DNA from: Chromatiales bacterium
GTDB lineage: Bacteria; Pseudomonadota; Gammaproteobacteria; UBA6429
DNA: 64,000 nucleotides
Assembly: GCA_027076405.1 (NCBI GenBank)
Contig: JALTJN010000196.1
Coordinates: 1-64,000 of the forward strand
Direction: 5' to 3'
Below are positions 16,133 to 25,061 of the stretch, one piece after another. A model generated the notes under the pieces. The model had not been told where the DNA came from. It saw only the letters and a list, made by a program, of their open reading frames with translations, and ran no database searches. The translations under genes were made by a program, and so were the position numbers. Positions within the stretch are counted from its first letter, which is position 1. The number at the start of each line of letters is the position of its first letter.

Positions 16133-18598
16133 ATGGCAACATTTACCTTCACAGTAAACAAAGACATAGAAGAATTTATCCAGCATTATGAGGATGAAAA
16201 TAGTTTAAGCCGATCAGCCGCAATGCGTGAATTATTACGTATGGCGGTGAAATCCGGTGTGAAATCAAAGCCCAACACGATGGCGGAGACGCGTCTTGTT
16301 CGGTTTGCGATATCGGAAGCAGAGGCATCGAGTTTATATGCGCTGGCACAAGAAAAAACGACTGTAGGACGCGAGCAAAAATGGTTAGCAGGTGTCCTCA
16401 CACGTTATATTCACACGCATTATTTAAAATACGGTAAAAAGGTATGTGGACATGGTTCAGGTAAGTCGAAGGATTACACATCGATTGCATCAGCGCTGTT
16501 CAGTCGTCATGTTAGTGGCTTAAAGGAGCGCAACGAACAAAAAGCCTTTATTGCCCTACTGGCACAGGCGGTAGATAATCGAAAAATAGTCATGGCGCAA
16601 GCCAGTACCGGTGTTGGTAAATCGCTAGGCATTATATTGGCGAGTTTATTTGCCTCAAAGTCGCATTATCGTACTGTGATCGCAGTACCGACACTCCAGG
16701 TGCTCAGGCAAGCCTCCGATCAATATAAATCCTTAAATAAGATCCCGGATTATGCTGTATTAATGGGTAAGTCTGAATTTGTTTTGGTATCAAGAATTGA
16801 GTTTATTCTTAATAAAGACCCAGAAATAAGCGATGCAGACAAGGTATGGCAGTGGCTTGACGAAGGTGGCAAAGCCCTTGAGTCAAGTCCGTTTGAGCAA
16901 CCCTATCTTGCCGAGACCCTGACAGAAATAGCCCCCGCATTTCCGGTCAAAGAGGTGTTATTACCGCGAACGATTGATGAATCGATATTGGATGATCCAG
17001 GCTACCTGTCTTATCAATCGCTGTTTGAACGTGCAGGTGAGGCCAGTATCATCTTTTGCACACATGCGATGCTGGCTGTTGATATCAATGTGAGAGGGTA
17101 TGCATTAAAGCGTGATGGGGAAGATAAAATCTTATTCACTAAGGATGTAAAGCAAGCGCAAGAAAGAGAGATTGCGGCCAAAGTTAAAGAGCATAAAGGT
17201 AGAGACTTAACGCAACAAGAAGAGCATAGCGCAAAGATGGTGGCTTATTATAAAACATTAACGGCAACCAAATCGGCAATAGAAGGGGTGATCCCAGGTG
17301 GATTTGATTGTGTGTTTATTGATGAGGCGCAAGAATTTGAAAAAGTGGTCGCCAACACGGCCAGCATGGATGTGTCGGTGTACCGGTTGCATCAAAACGC
17401 CAGTGCCCTGCTAAAGAAACTGAAAATAAAAGACAGTACATTTAAGCGCGCGTACACAGGTCTAAGCAAAGGAAGTGTGAACAATGGGCGCATAGTATTT
17501 GGTCGGAATAGCCATTATTACGGTTTTATTAACAAGTTGATTAAATCATCAAAAAAAGTGCTGTCGATGTGTGCAAAACAAGGGTTAAAGGACAGTCATT
17601 ATTATGAGCTTAAATCGCAAACATCCGAGTTAGAGCGCATTAATTACGAGTCGATGAAAAGCTTCCGTCAATTAACGATCACATGGACGCCAATCAGACG
17701 TTACCCACGCATATTAGTGGGGCCGAAAGATGTCAAACATGAACTGGAAGTACTCTGGGGCTCTGTTGTTGCAGGCGGTGTGGTATCTGCCTCACTGTAT
17801 TTGCCCGCACCACATCATCATGGCTATATGGCGAAAGTGCTGAATCTCCCGGAAAAGAAACTCATGGTGTCAAACCCCATTATATCCAAATGGCTAACAA
17901 CGCCGGTAACGCTGCATTTACCACAGTCGCAGACGAACACGGATGATAAAAAATGGTTGCAGTACCCCTCTCACAAGCTCGCACAGGATAAAGTCGAAAC
18001 GGCGATGGAAAGATGGGCGCAGCAATCAGGGACGATTATCGAGCGTATCATCAAAAAAGCCACTGGTGGGACACTGGTACTTTGCACGGCATACAATTCA
18101 TCGGTGTTGTTATTTGAACATTTAGAAGACAAATACGGTGACAGATTAGTGCTTCAATCGAAGGAAGAGCGATTTGAACAAACGGTCGCACGTTACAAGC
18201 GCTATTACGTTGAAGGCCGGCGACCGGTGTTTATTGCGCTCGGTCGTGCCTGGACAGGGCTTGATATCACCGATACGCGAAAAGGGATCAACGCCAAAGA
18301 GGATCACATGATAAGTGATTTGGTGATCACAAAAATCCCATTTAATTTGAATCAAAGCAGCACGCACCATCAACGGGTGCTAAAAAACTTTATGGTTGAA
18401 GCATTTGAATCAGTATTATTATTCATGCAGGGGCTTGGAAGGCTGGTACGAAAAAGAGGCGTCCCAGAGAAAAATATCTGGATTCTTGATCCGAGAATTG
18501 TGTCATTAAACAGTAAAGATAAAACGACGACTAAATACCATCGTGCGATATTAACGCGCTATACGAAACGAAAAATAATCAAGCGTCCTAAACATTAA
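16133..18598 (+). CDS. csf4: Csf4, DinG-family helicase of type IV-A CRISPR
   Basis: 821 residues. Walker A ASTGVGKS at 157-164, DEAQ box FIDEAQEF at 395-402 and a motif VI GLGRLVRKR near 765 make a superfamily 2 XPD/DinG helicase. The four Cys of an iron-sulfur cluster are not arranged as in classical DinG, consistent with the vestigial cluster of CRISPR DinG. Residues 1-45 (FTFTVNKDIEEF, SRSAAMRELLRMAVKSG) look like a ribbon-helix-helix DNA-binding domain. It is divergent from the csf operon and needed for interference in studied type IV-A systems. Confidence 0.92.
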   Translation: MATFTFTVNKDIEEFIQHYEDENSLSRSAAMRELLRMAVKSGVKSKPNTMAETRLVRFAISEAEASSLYALAQEKTTVGREQKWLAGVLTRYIHTHYLKYGKKVCGHGSGKSKDYTSIASALFSRHVSGLKERNEQKAFIALLAQAVDNRKIVMAQASTGVGKSLGIILASLFASKSHYRTVIAVPTLQVLRQASDQYKSLNKIPDYAVLMGKSEFVLVSRIEFILNKDPEISDADKVWQWLDEGGKALESSPFEQPYLAETLTEIAPAFPVKEVLLPRTIDESILDDPGYLSYQSLFERAGEASIIFCTHAMLAVDINVRGYALKRDGEDKILFTKDVKQAQEREIAAKVKEHKGRDLTQQEEHSAKMVAYYKTLTATKSAIEGVIPGGFDCVFIDEAQEFEKVVANTASMDVSVYRLHQNASALLKKLKIKDSTFKRAYTGLSKGSVNNGRIVFGRNSHYYGFINKLIKSSKKVLSMCAKQGLKDSHYYELKSQTSELERINYESMKSFRQLTITWTPIRRYPRILVGPKDVKHELEVLWGSVVAGGVVSASLYLPAPHHHGYMAKVLNLPEKKLMVSNPIISKWLTTPVTLHLPQSQTNTDDKKWLQYPSHKLAQDKVETAMERWAQQSGTIIERIIKKATGGTLVLCTAYNSSVLLFEHLEDKYGDRLVLQSKEERFEQTVARYKRYYVEGRRPVFIALGRAWTGLDITDTRKGINAKEDHMISDLVITKIPFNLNQSSTHHQRVLKNFMVEAFESVLLFMQGLGRLVRKRGVPEKNIWILDPRIVSLNSKDKTTTKYHRAILTRYTKRKIIKRPKH

Positions 18599-18605
18599 AA
18601 CCAAG

Positions 18606-19175
18606 ATGATCATGAAACAATTAGAGGCGTTATACGCTGAGTTGAAATCCGATGAACATTATCAGGCAACAGACACGTTAGCTTATGGCCATACCAATCC
18701 GTTTGATGTTGCGTTAGCAAGGTGTGATGATTGTGGTGCCCTGCCGGAGAAAAAGATAGTGGGTGCTCATAAAACACGCCTTGTTTATCAGTGTGCCGGG
18801 TGTAAAAAAGCATCTAAAAATGTTCAAAAAAGGGAGTGGCAAGCGGCAATTGAATGGAATATGATTAATTTAAAATCGCTGTCGATACAGGATATCCCGT
18901 TATTTGAGGTATCAGGCATGGCCCCAAAAGAAATAACAAAAAGAGTGAGTGGTATTCGTCGCAACCTGGAGATAAGAAACAAAATCGCCAAGATTGAACT
19001 TGAACTTTCTAAAAAAACAAACAGAAGAGCGCCTGGGTCTCAATATATGTTGAAGCTTGATGTGTATCTAAGGTGGGCTATGCTTGCTTTAAGGGTAGCG
19101 AAGTATCAGGCAAAGCAGCAATCGGTATCGGGCGAAAAATCCGCGCTCAGGATAAGCGCTAGAAATTTGGAATAG
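18606..19175 (+). CDS. Zinc-finger protein linked to csf4, unknown
   Basis: 189 residues, 7 bp after csf4 in the same direction. CDDCG near 40 and CAGCKKASKN near 65 make a four-Cys zinc site of the type found in phage Lar-like proteins (restriction alleviation), and REWQAAIEWNMIN matches the W..A...WN end of that domain. The C-terminal half is basic and helical. It may be a type IV-A accessory or anti-restriction factor, or just an adjacent plasmid gene. Confidence 0.6.
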   Translation: MIMKQLEALYAELKSDEHYQATDTLAYGHTNPFDVALARCDDCGALPEKKIVGAHKTRLVYQCAGCKKASKNVQKREWQAAIEWNMINLKSLSIQDIPLFEVSGMAPKEITKRVSGIRRNLEIRNKIAKIELELSKKTNRRAPGSQYMLKLDVYLRWAMLALRVAKYQAKQQSVSGEKSALRISARNLE

Positions 19176-19179
19176 AAAC

Positions 19180-19398
19180 ATGAATACAACAATCCCAATA
19201 TTGCCTAATGGATTTAAACGTCTTAAACCTTGCGAAATACCAAGGAAAGGTGATCTAGCATGGTTTATGGGAGACAAAAGCTTAAGCCTCGTTTTTGATG
19301 TAGGCGCAGAATATAAATCAGATACGGTTTTTTTTCGCCATCCAGATAGGCTTGCTACACTTGATGATATTATGATGTTTTATAAAAAACACTGTTAA
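19180..19398 (+). CDS. Hypothetical small protein
   Basis: 72 residues. Contains RKGDLAWFMGDKSLS and VFFRHPDRLATLDD, which suggest a small beta-rich domain like those in phage and plasmid early proteins. It begins 4 bp after the zinc-finger gene, so is probably co-transcribed with csf4. No family recognised. Confidence 0.45.
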   Translation: MNTTIPILPNGFKRLKPCEIPRKGDLAWFMGDKSLSLVFDVGAEYKSDTVFFRHPDRLATLDDIMMFYKKHC

Positions 19399-19417
19399 AG
19401 AGGCGCATAATAGGTAT

Positions 19418-20173
19418 ATGTTTAAACGCTTTAAAATCACATTGACTGTTGTTCTTGTTCTTTCTTTTTTGGGTGGTGTTCCCCTGCCCTCTCATCAATT
19501 TTCACCTATCCATCAAGCACAAGCTGGACCATTAAAATGGACAGCAAAGAAAGCCATTGGTGGCTTGATAAAAATTGCCGTCATCAAAATTGGTACTAAA
19601 GCCGGTAAATTTGCATTACAACGATTAAAAAAGATCGGGAAGGATAAAGTTAAGCGTGCCAATATTATTAGGCACGCGAATAACTATCTAAAGAAACATC
19701 CTAAGCTTAGGAATCAGGCAATCGCTGCATTTGCGACGATAGGCTGGCAATTAGAGGCAGGTAGTGATTTGCCTGGGTTGGGCGGTATAACGTCAAAAGC
19801 TCCAGCGATCACAAATACCTTTAAAGGTATTTCTAAAAATAGTTCACAGATAAAATCTATGAACCCTAATGCTATTAGGTTCTCACACGACTCTATTAGT
19901 AAAAGATTTAGCAACGGGGACAAAGTTAAAGATTTAACAGAGGGTCTTAAATCAGGTCGGATTAAAGCTGAAGATGTGCCACCCATCAGAATTACCAATA
20001 GAAACGGGAAAACGTATACGCTTGATAACCGAAGATTAAAGGCATTTCAAGATGCTGGGATTAAGATTAGGACTAGACTGGTCACGGAACTGGAAGCTAA
20101 GAAAGAGTCTTGGAGGTTTACATCTAAAACTGATGGCAAGGATGTGAAAGTGAGAGGGAATACGAATGAGTGA
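19418..20173 (+). CDS. Modular toxin 3: constant N-terminus with ParB-like tip
   Basis: 251 residues. Residues 1-124 match toxin 1 almost exactly (signal segment, Lys-rich domain, SDLPGLGGI). The tip has RFSHDSISKRFSNGDKVKD, LKSGRIKAEDVPPIRI and YTLDNRRLKAFQDAGI, the pattern of ParB-like toxin domains found at C-termini of Rhs and CDI proteins. CATAAT 6 nt before the ATG suggests leaderless transcription. It overlaps its partner gene at 20166 by 8 nt. The toxin appears intact. Confidence 0.72.
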   Translation: MFKRFKITLTVVLVLSFLGGVPLPSHQFSPIHQAQAGPLKWTAKKAIGGLIKIAVIKIGTKAGKFALQRLKKIGKDKVKRANIIRHANNYLKKHPKLRNQAIAAFATIGWQLEAGSDLPGLGGITSKAPAITNTFKGISKNSSQIKSMNPNAIRFSHDSISKRFSNGDKVKDLTEGLKSGRIKAEDVPPIRITNRNGKTYTLDNRRLKAFQDAGIKIRTRLVTELEAKKESWRFTSKTDGKDVKVRGNTNE

Positions 20174-20414
20174 ACATCCTTTTGATAAAATAGAGTCCAT
20201 AGAGGAGAAGTCTGATTTAATTGAATTCCTGAAATTACTTGAGGAAGATTATAAATCTAATCAGGATGATTGGGAAAACATTACAATTGGAGATTACCTG
20301 GAGTCTATTCGTGCATGGCTGAATGATAGTGATGAGGCTATGATAGACAGTGAAGGCTCTCATTCTCTTAAGGCTTGCGCGCAACTATTTTATGTCGGAA
20401 AGATTTATGAGTAA
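20166..20414 (+). CDS. DUF7660-like immunity protein for toxin 3
   Basis: 82 residues, very acidic. FLKLLEEDYKSNQDDWEN followed by YLESIRAWLND is the pattern of the DUF7660 group that follows polymorphic toxin tips. It overlaps the toxin stop (ATGAGTGA) as in the other pairs. Predicted soluble. It is not related to the immunity proteins at 270 and 1310, as expected for a different toxin tip. Confidence 0.65.
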   Translation: MSEHPFDKIESIEEKSDLIEFLKLLEEDYKSNQDDWENITIGDYLESIRAWLNDSDEAMIDSEGSHSLKACAQLFYVGKIYE

Positions 20415-20525
20415 CCGTATACATAGCACACTAGGTTGGAATAAATGAGCATGAGCAATCTTCCAAACATAGAGCCAAAACATAGGGAACGACTGATGCT
20501 ATCTCAGGGAAATTGGAATAACATA

Positions 20526-20963
20526 CTAAACATCTTTAATCCTTAGCATTTGCAATGCATCATTGATATGCTCCACCACACGATCAACATCGCTGTAAAT
20601 TTCACTTGCCGTAAAACGCAGAATAACCCAGCCGTTTAATGCCAACAAATTTTGTCTTGCACGGCACCGTTTAAAATCAGCGAGCAATCTACCATGGTAC
20701 TGCCATCCATCTACTTCAACAGCCAGCTTACAATCAGGAAAAGCAATATCAATCCGAAACTTTCTGCCCGGTACGGCACCTTTGTACTCACTAACGGCCT
20801 CCGGCCATTTATGTTTAACTTTGCACCATAATTTGTGCTGTGGACCACTAAGAACATTAGCAATGTCTTTAAGTCGCTTTAATTTTTTAGCGGCCGGCCT
20901 CAGTGGCTTATCGCTATACAAACCGAGTTTCTTAGCCTGGGCTACAGTAATGCGTGCACTCAT
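20526..20963 (-). CDS. DUF559 / Vsr-like endonuclease
   Basis: 145 residues. FRIDIAFPDCKLAVEVDGWQYHG carries the D...ExD/Q core of the restriction-endonuclease-like fold (here Asp in RIDIAF and Glu in AVEVDG), followed by RQNLLALNGWVILRF and a helix. This fits the DUF559 family related to very-short-patch repair nucleases. It starts next to the stop of the AddB-like gene, so the two are probably translated from one mRNA. Confidence 0.8.
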   Translation of the reverse strand: MSARITVAQAKKLGLYSDKPLRPAAKKLKRLKDIANVLSGPQHKLWCKVKHKWPEAVSEYKGAVPGRKFRIDIAFPDCKLAVEVDGWQYHGRLLADFKRCRARQNLLALNGWVILRFTASEIYSDVDRVVEHINDALQMLRIKDV

Positions 20964-20965
20964 GG

Positions 20966-23629
20966 TTAGTTATCCGAGGCAATCAAGGGTGACAGATAGC
21001 CAAAGATGGGTGCTTGTTCGGCAAGTTTAGAGATATCGAGTTCCAGATCGCCATTTAAAAAACCTGTGGCATTCTGTTCAAGGGTGACCTGCCAATCATG
21101 AATAAGCCCATCCCAGCATGAAACCGCTTTTAGGCGTTTTGAATCCCTGTCGAGCAAATTTCCTGTCCAGCTTGTTTTGACCTTTGTAAGACAGGCACCT
21201 TCCGTTATGTGTGCAAAGCCAATGCCCTCTACAGCGCTGATATTAAGTACAGATAAATCAGTCTGACTGGCATAAATAGGTAATTGTGGTTCATTAAGTG
21301 ATTCCGGTGACCAATTTGAGGGATCTGCGCGACTCCCTGTTTTATAATCAAGGATTAGGTTTCGCTTACAATCGCCATCGTGGATTTCATCAATTCTGTC
21401 GATACGAAGCTTAATAGGAAGGCCGGCGATATTGCTTTCAACCGCGATCTCCCGTGCGATAACTTTAAAAGGCTGATCACGCATGGCTTCATGTTTTAGC
21501 CACCGTTTCACAAGACGTTTGATTCGTTTTGCTTCAAGTGACAATAGATGTTTACCGATCTTATCAGCCAAATAAAGTTTAGGGTTATTCAGGGCGCGTT
21601 GAATACATTCGTCAATCAAGTCGCGTCGTTCATCATCCGTTTGTGATAACAGGGTTTCTTGTGTCTGAACCTGCTCCCAGAAATATTCCAGTGTACTATG
21701 TATGAGCTCTCCTTGAATACGGCGATCGAGTCCTTGAGTGGGTTCTGGGAACGGTTTAACGCCAAGTCGTGCTTCAATGAACGCATACAATGGCTGATGC
21801 GCATAGGCGCCCAGTATACTAACACCGCCACGCAACGTGCTAAGTTCATCATCGCTAACGGCGATAATGGGCTCGTTTTGTAAGGTGCAGGCGACCTTTT
21901 CGTAGGTCTCATGCTGTAATAGTTGTTTGGTATTAATTGGATCGGACCAGGTACCGGCTAATGGGCAAGGGGTAATTTGAATCCCTTTTGAGTCCAGCGC
22001 TGAACTGACAAATTTAACCTCGTTAGCGACACAGGCAAGCTCGCTTAATAACTGAGCGGCAAGCGCCTCCTCCACTTCCGGACGGCTATCAGGCACGTTT
22101 TTCTCAACCTGTAAGCTAAGCGGTACAAAGGGGTTTGGGGCGGGCTTACGCGGCAAGACATCGGCGTTAAGCCCTATCACAAAGGCTTTATCAAAGCGCA
22201 TAGCCGGTGCTTCCCACATATCGACAATTTGTACCGGTGCCTGATAGGACAGACGCGGCATAAACAACGTATCACTGATAATTTCGCGTAAAAGAGCGAG
22301 CGCATCGGCATAATTGATTTTATCACTGATAGCATCCATATCATGCAAAGCTTGAAGTGATAACTGGAAGTTTTCGAGTGCTTGATAAGCGATAGACGAC
22401 AACGTGTGAGTGCCTGGCCAGCCGCTTGCTGATAAAACTTTCTCGAAACGCTCCACCCAGACAGAAGGCAATGCTTTATCGCCGTAATAACCATAGATGA
22501 GTTCATCAATTGCGCTGATCCGTTCTGCAAAGGAAGGACATCCCTGTTTATCTGCCATGGTTTGCACCATTTTAAGGGGGACGAAATGGATGCCGCGATC
22601 ACGCAATGTATAGTCGATCATCGAACGTGCAGTGCGATCAATACCCATGTTACCGACACGTTCATTAAGGAGAAACGAGGTCATGATGGTCAATGGATTA
22701 CGCTTATGTTTGAGCGACAGAACCAGTAATGCGCTACTAATAAGCTCATGATCGGCCAGGGGCATTCCTTTGGTAAATTCCCAGGGCAAGTGACGCGCAT
22801 CGGTAGCGGGGAAATGAGTATTAGGAGCCAGATACTCACGCAGAATGGGCTCAAGCTGGTGTTTTGCATCATGTAAATTATCAACAATGATAGCAATACG
22901 TGGCGCTGAGACGCTCTCTGTGGGGGTATGTGCAGCCAGTGCCTCCTTGATTTCCTGTATCACAGCACGGGTTGCGCCCTCTTCCCGATCATAAAGTAGA
23001 TTTGTCGCCTTCTTTTGATCTTCGTTAGACGGGCACAATGCAATATTGGTACCGGCTTTAGTGATGGCTTCAATGAAAGAGGTCTGTATTGGGGTGATTT
23101 CAATAAAGCCGACCATAATAATGGCATCGGGCAAGCGAAGTTGTTTGGATGCAATTAAGGGGGTTAATATTTTGATAAGATCATAATCAGACAGGACCCC
23201 TTTTTCTTGTTTAAGCGCAGCAAGTTCTGCCTGCCAGCGCTGGAAAACATCGGATTCGGTATGGTCTGCAAAGGCTTTGTCGTGAATATCGATATCGTAT
23301 GTTGTGCTAAGCATAAGAGCTTTATGAGCTAGACGAATTGCCGGGCGCGTTGAAAGCAGGTTTTGTGCATGCTCACTGTTATTAACGATTTTTTCAATGA
23401 GTAGTCGTTCCTGTGTGACACTAAGGACAGGTCTGAAATCCCACTGCTGTTGCCAAAGTTCAGCGACAAAGGCTCTTAAAGGTAAAATGGTAGGCGCCTC
23501 CCATGCGGTTTTACCTTCATCGAGTGCGTATTGTGCATAACGCAGTTTTAATTCACGGGCAAGACGCTTGTTCGGCGTAATGATCGTCGTGTTGTTTTGA
23601 GCAGCTTCAATTAGTTTTGTCATATTCAT
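20966..23629 (-). CDS. AddB-like protein: degenerate helicase with PD-(D/E)XK nuclease
   Basis: 887 residues. The N-terminus IITPNKRLARELKLRYAQ and an ATP-loop-less helicase-like body, followed by a C-terminal nuclease domain (IRIDRIDEI... LILDYKTGS near 775-800), match the family often annotated as probable DNA repair protein next to RecB-like helicases. I see no iron-sulfur Cys pattern. Its partner is the AddA-like protein at 25058, separated from it by two genes. Confidence 0.75.
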   Translation of the reverse strand: MNMTKLIEAAQNNTTIITPNKRLARELKLRYAQYALDEGKTAWEAPTILPLRAFVAELWQQQWDFRPVLSVTQERLLIEKIVNNSEHAQNLLSTRPAIRLAHKALMLSTTYDIDIHDKAFADHTESDVFQRWQAELAALKQEKGVLSDYDLIKILTPLIASKQLRLPDAIIMVGFIEITPIQTSFIEAITKAGTNIALCPSNEDQKKATNLLYDREEGATRAVIQEIKEALAAHTPTESVSAPRIAIIVDNLHDAKHQLEPILREYLAPNTHFPATDARHLPWEFTKGMPLADHELISSALLVLSLKHKRNPLTIMTSFLLNERVGNMGIDRTARSMIDYTLRDRGIHFVPLKMVQTMADKQGCPSFAERISAIDELIYGYYGDKALPSVWVERFEKVLSASGWPGTHTLSSIAYQALENFQLSLQALHDMDAISDKINYADALALLREIISDTLFMPRLSYQAPVQIVDMWEAPAMRFDKAFVIGLNADVLPRKPAPNPFVPLSLQVEKNVPDSRPEVEEALAAQLLSELACVANEVKFVSSALDSKGIQITPCPLAGTWSDPINTKQLLQHETYEKVACTLQNEPIIAVSDDELSTLRGGVSILGAYAHQPLYAFIEARLGVKPFPEPTQGLDRRIQGELIHSTLEYFWEQVQTQETLLSQTDDERRDLIDECIQRALNNPKLYLADKIGKHLLSLEAKRIKRLVKRWLKHEAMRDQPFKVIAREIAVESNIAGLPIKLRIDRIDEIHDGDCKRNLILDYKTGSRADPSNWSPESLNEPQLPIYASQTDLSVLNISAVEGIGFAHITEGACLTKVKTSWTGNLLDRDSKRLKAVSCWDGLIHDWQVTLEQNATGFLNGDLELDISKLAEQAPIFGYLSPLIASDN

Positions 23630-23752
23630 AGTGATAGATTACCGTCTTGACGGCTTCCCGCACGCAGAAAAAACAACTAAATCACAAAAAAAAAGGATTT
23701 ATTTGTTGTTCATATTTGACAAGAAAAATAACAAAAAAATGCAAAATTCCAA

Positions 23753-24166
23753 TTATTCGAGGTTAAATCGGGCTAAATGATGATTTATTTGCCTTAAAAC
23801 GTGCTTTTGCTGAATTTTGAGTTTACTGATAGCTGTATCGCTGCAGTAGTAAGATCGTGAGTTGATGTATTTAGATGCTCGCTTTATCCCAATGATGGCA
23901 TGAGCCTGATATTCATCACTTAACGTGGGATCGTCCTCTTCTGATCCAAAATACCGTTGTACATTCATTGATAACCTATCACTGGCTCTCTCAAGTTCAT
24001 TGGCTTGTTGGCTCACGTTGCAATGATTTAAAAAATGATACAGATAACCGATTTCTTGTGCTTGTTTCATCATAAGGCGGTGTGCTATTTCACGATCGCC
24101 AGCAACAGCATAAGCACCATAAAGAGCGATAACGATGAACAGTATGATCTGGGTGCTTTTATACAT
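23753..24166 (-). CDS. Exported hypothetical protein
   Basis: 137 residues with a signal peptide IILFIVIALYGAYAVAG. The mature protein is helical, with Cys in HCNVSQ and YYCSDT that might form a disulfide. No family recognised. It diverges from the methylase gene at 24240. Confidence 0.5.
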   Translation of the reverse strand: MYKSTQIILFIVIALYGAYAVAGDREIAHRLMMKQAQEIGYLYHFLNHCNVSQQANELERASDRLSMNVQRYFGSEEDDPTLSDEYQAHAIIGIKRASKYINSRSYYCSDTAISKLKIQQKHVLRQINHHLARFNLE

Positions 24167-24239
24167 AGTAAAAGAAACGCCACGAGGTCTCTAAAAACTC
24201 AGTTTGTTGTTTACGGAGACGCATATCCGTTTTAATAAT

Positions 24240-25061
24240 ATGGATAAAAATGACAAAAGCAGCTACGGGCAAGAATTAAAGAGTCCATTGAAATGGCCTG
24301 GAGGCAAGCGCTGGATTGTGCCTCATGTAAAAAAACACTTTGATGAGTTAGGTGCTAAAAGGCTTGTGGAGCCCTTCGCAGGCGGTTTATCGGTTGCGAT
24401 CGGTGTGGCACCAAAACAGGCGTTGATTAATGATATTAACCCGGTGGTGATTGGCTTTTATAAAAACGTAAAAAAAGGTTTAAACGAGAGCCTTCGCCCG
24501 CGTAATAATGAAACCTACTATTACAGGTTAAGGGATAAACTAAATGCCTTGTTGCGTAAGCAAGATTATGACAACCCGTTAATGGCAGAATATTTCAGGG
24601 TCTGTAATAAGCTTTGCTTTAATGGATTAGTCCGGTTCTCAGTCAATGATACTGGAATAATGAAATTTAACGTGCCTTTCGGCCGGCACGCCTCATTTTC
24701 TCTTACCGATCTGACACCATACAAAAAGCTATTACAAAATTGGTCATTTAGATGCACTGACTTTGAAGATTTATCGATAAAGGTAGGCGATCTGGCATAT
24801 CTGGACCCGCCGTACGATAGCGCTGATGATAAAGGTTTCACGGAATACGCAGGCGGTCGTTTTACCTGGGAAGATCAACGCCGACTCATTGATTGGGCGG
24901 GCAAACAGGCTTGCCCGGTGATGATCTCAAACAAAGCGACCCCGCGTATTATACGTCTATATAAAGAAAACGGTTTTGCCATTAAAACTGTCTCAGTTAG
25001 GCGCTCAATTAGCTGTAAACAGCGCTGTAACGAAAAGGAAGTGATTGCCACTAACTTTTAG
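24240..25061 (+). CDS. D12-class N6-adenine DNA methyltransferase (Dam-like)
   Basis: 273 residues from ATG 24240. The N-terminal PLKWPGGKRWIVPH is the AdoMet-binding motif of class D12 (FxGxG-like), EPFAGG follows, and DLAYLDPPYDSADD holds the catalytic DPPY near 193. This group includes Dam, which methylates GATC, but the target here is unknown. It stands between the AddB-like and AddA-like genes on the other strand, and its end overlaps the AddA-like stop. No partner restriction enzyme is evident apart from the DUF559 protein. Confidence 0.9.
   Translation: MDKNDKSSYGQELKSPLKWPGGKRWIVPHVKKHFDELGAKRLVEPFAGGLSVAIGVAPKQALINDINPVVIGFYKNVKKGLNESLRPRNNETYYYRLRDKLNALLRKQDYDNPLMAEYFRVCNKLCFNGLVRFSVNDTGIMKFNVPFGRHASFSLTDLTPYKKLLQNWSFRCTDFEDLSIKVGDLAYLDPPYDSADDKGFTEYAGGRFTWEDQRRLIDWAGKQACPVMISNKATPRIIRLYKENGFAIKTVSVRRSISCKQRCNEKEVIATNF

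Noticed and set aside
20445..20546. 33-codon ORF after the toxin 3 immunity gene
   Set aside because: No ribosome-binding site and overlap with the end of the DUF559 gene; it may be a cassette scar.
24204..24239. Upstream start of the Dam-like gene
   Set aside because: The extra 12 codons are not conserved in character, whereas MDKNDKS at 24240 precedes the PLKWPGGK motif at normal distance.
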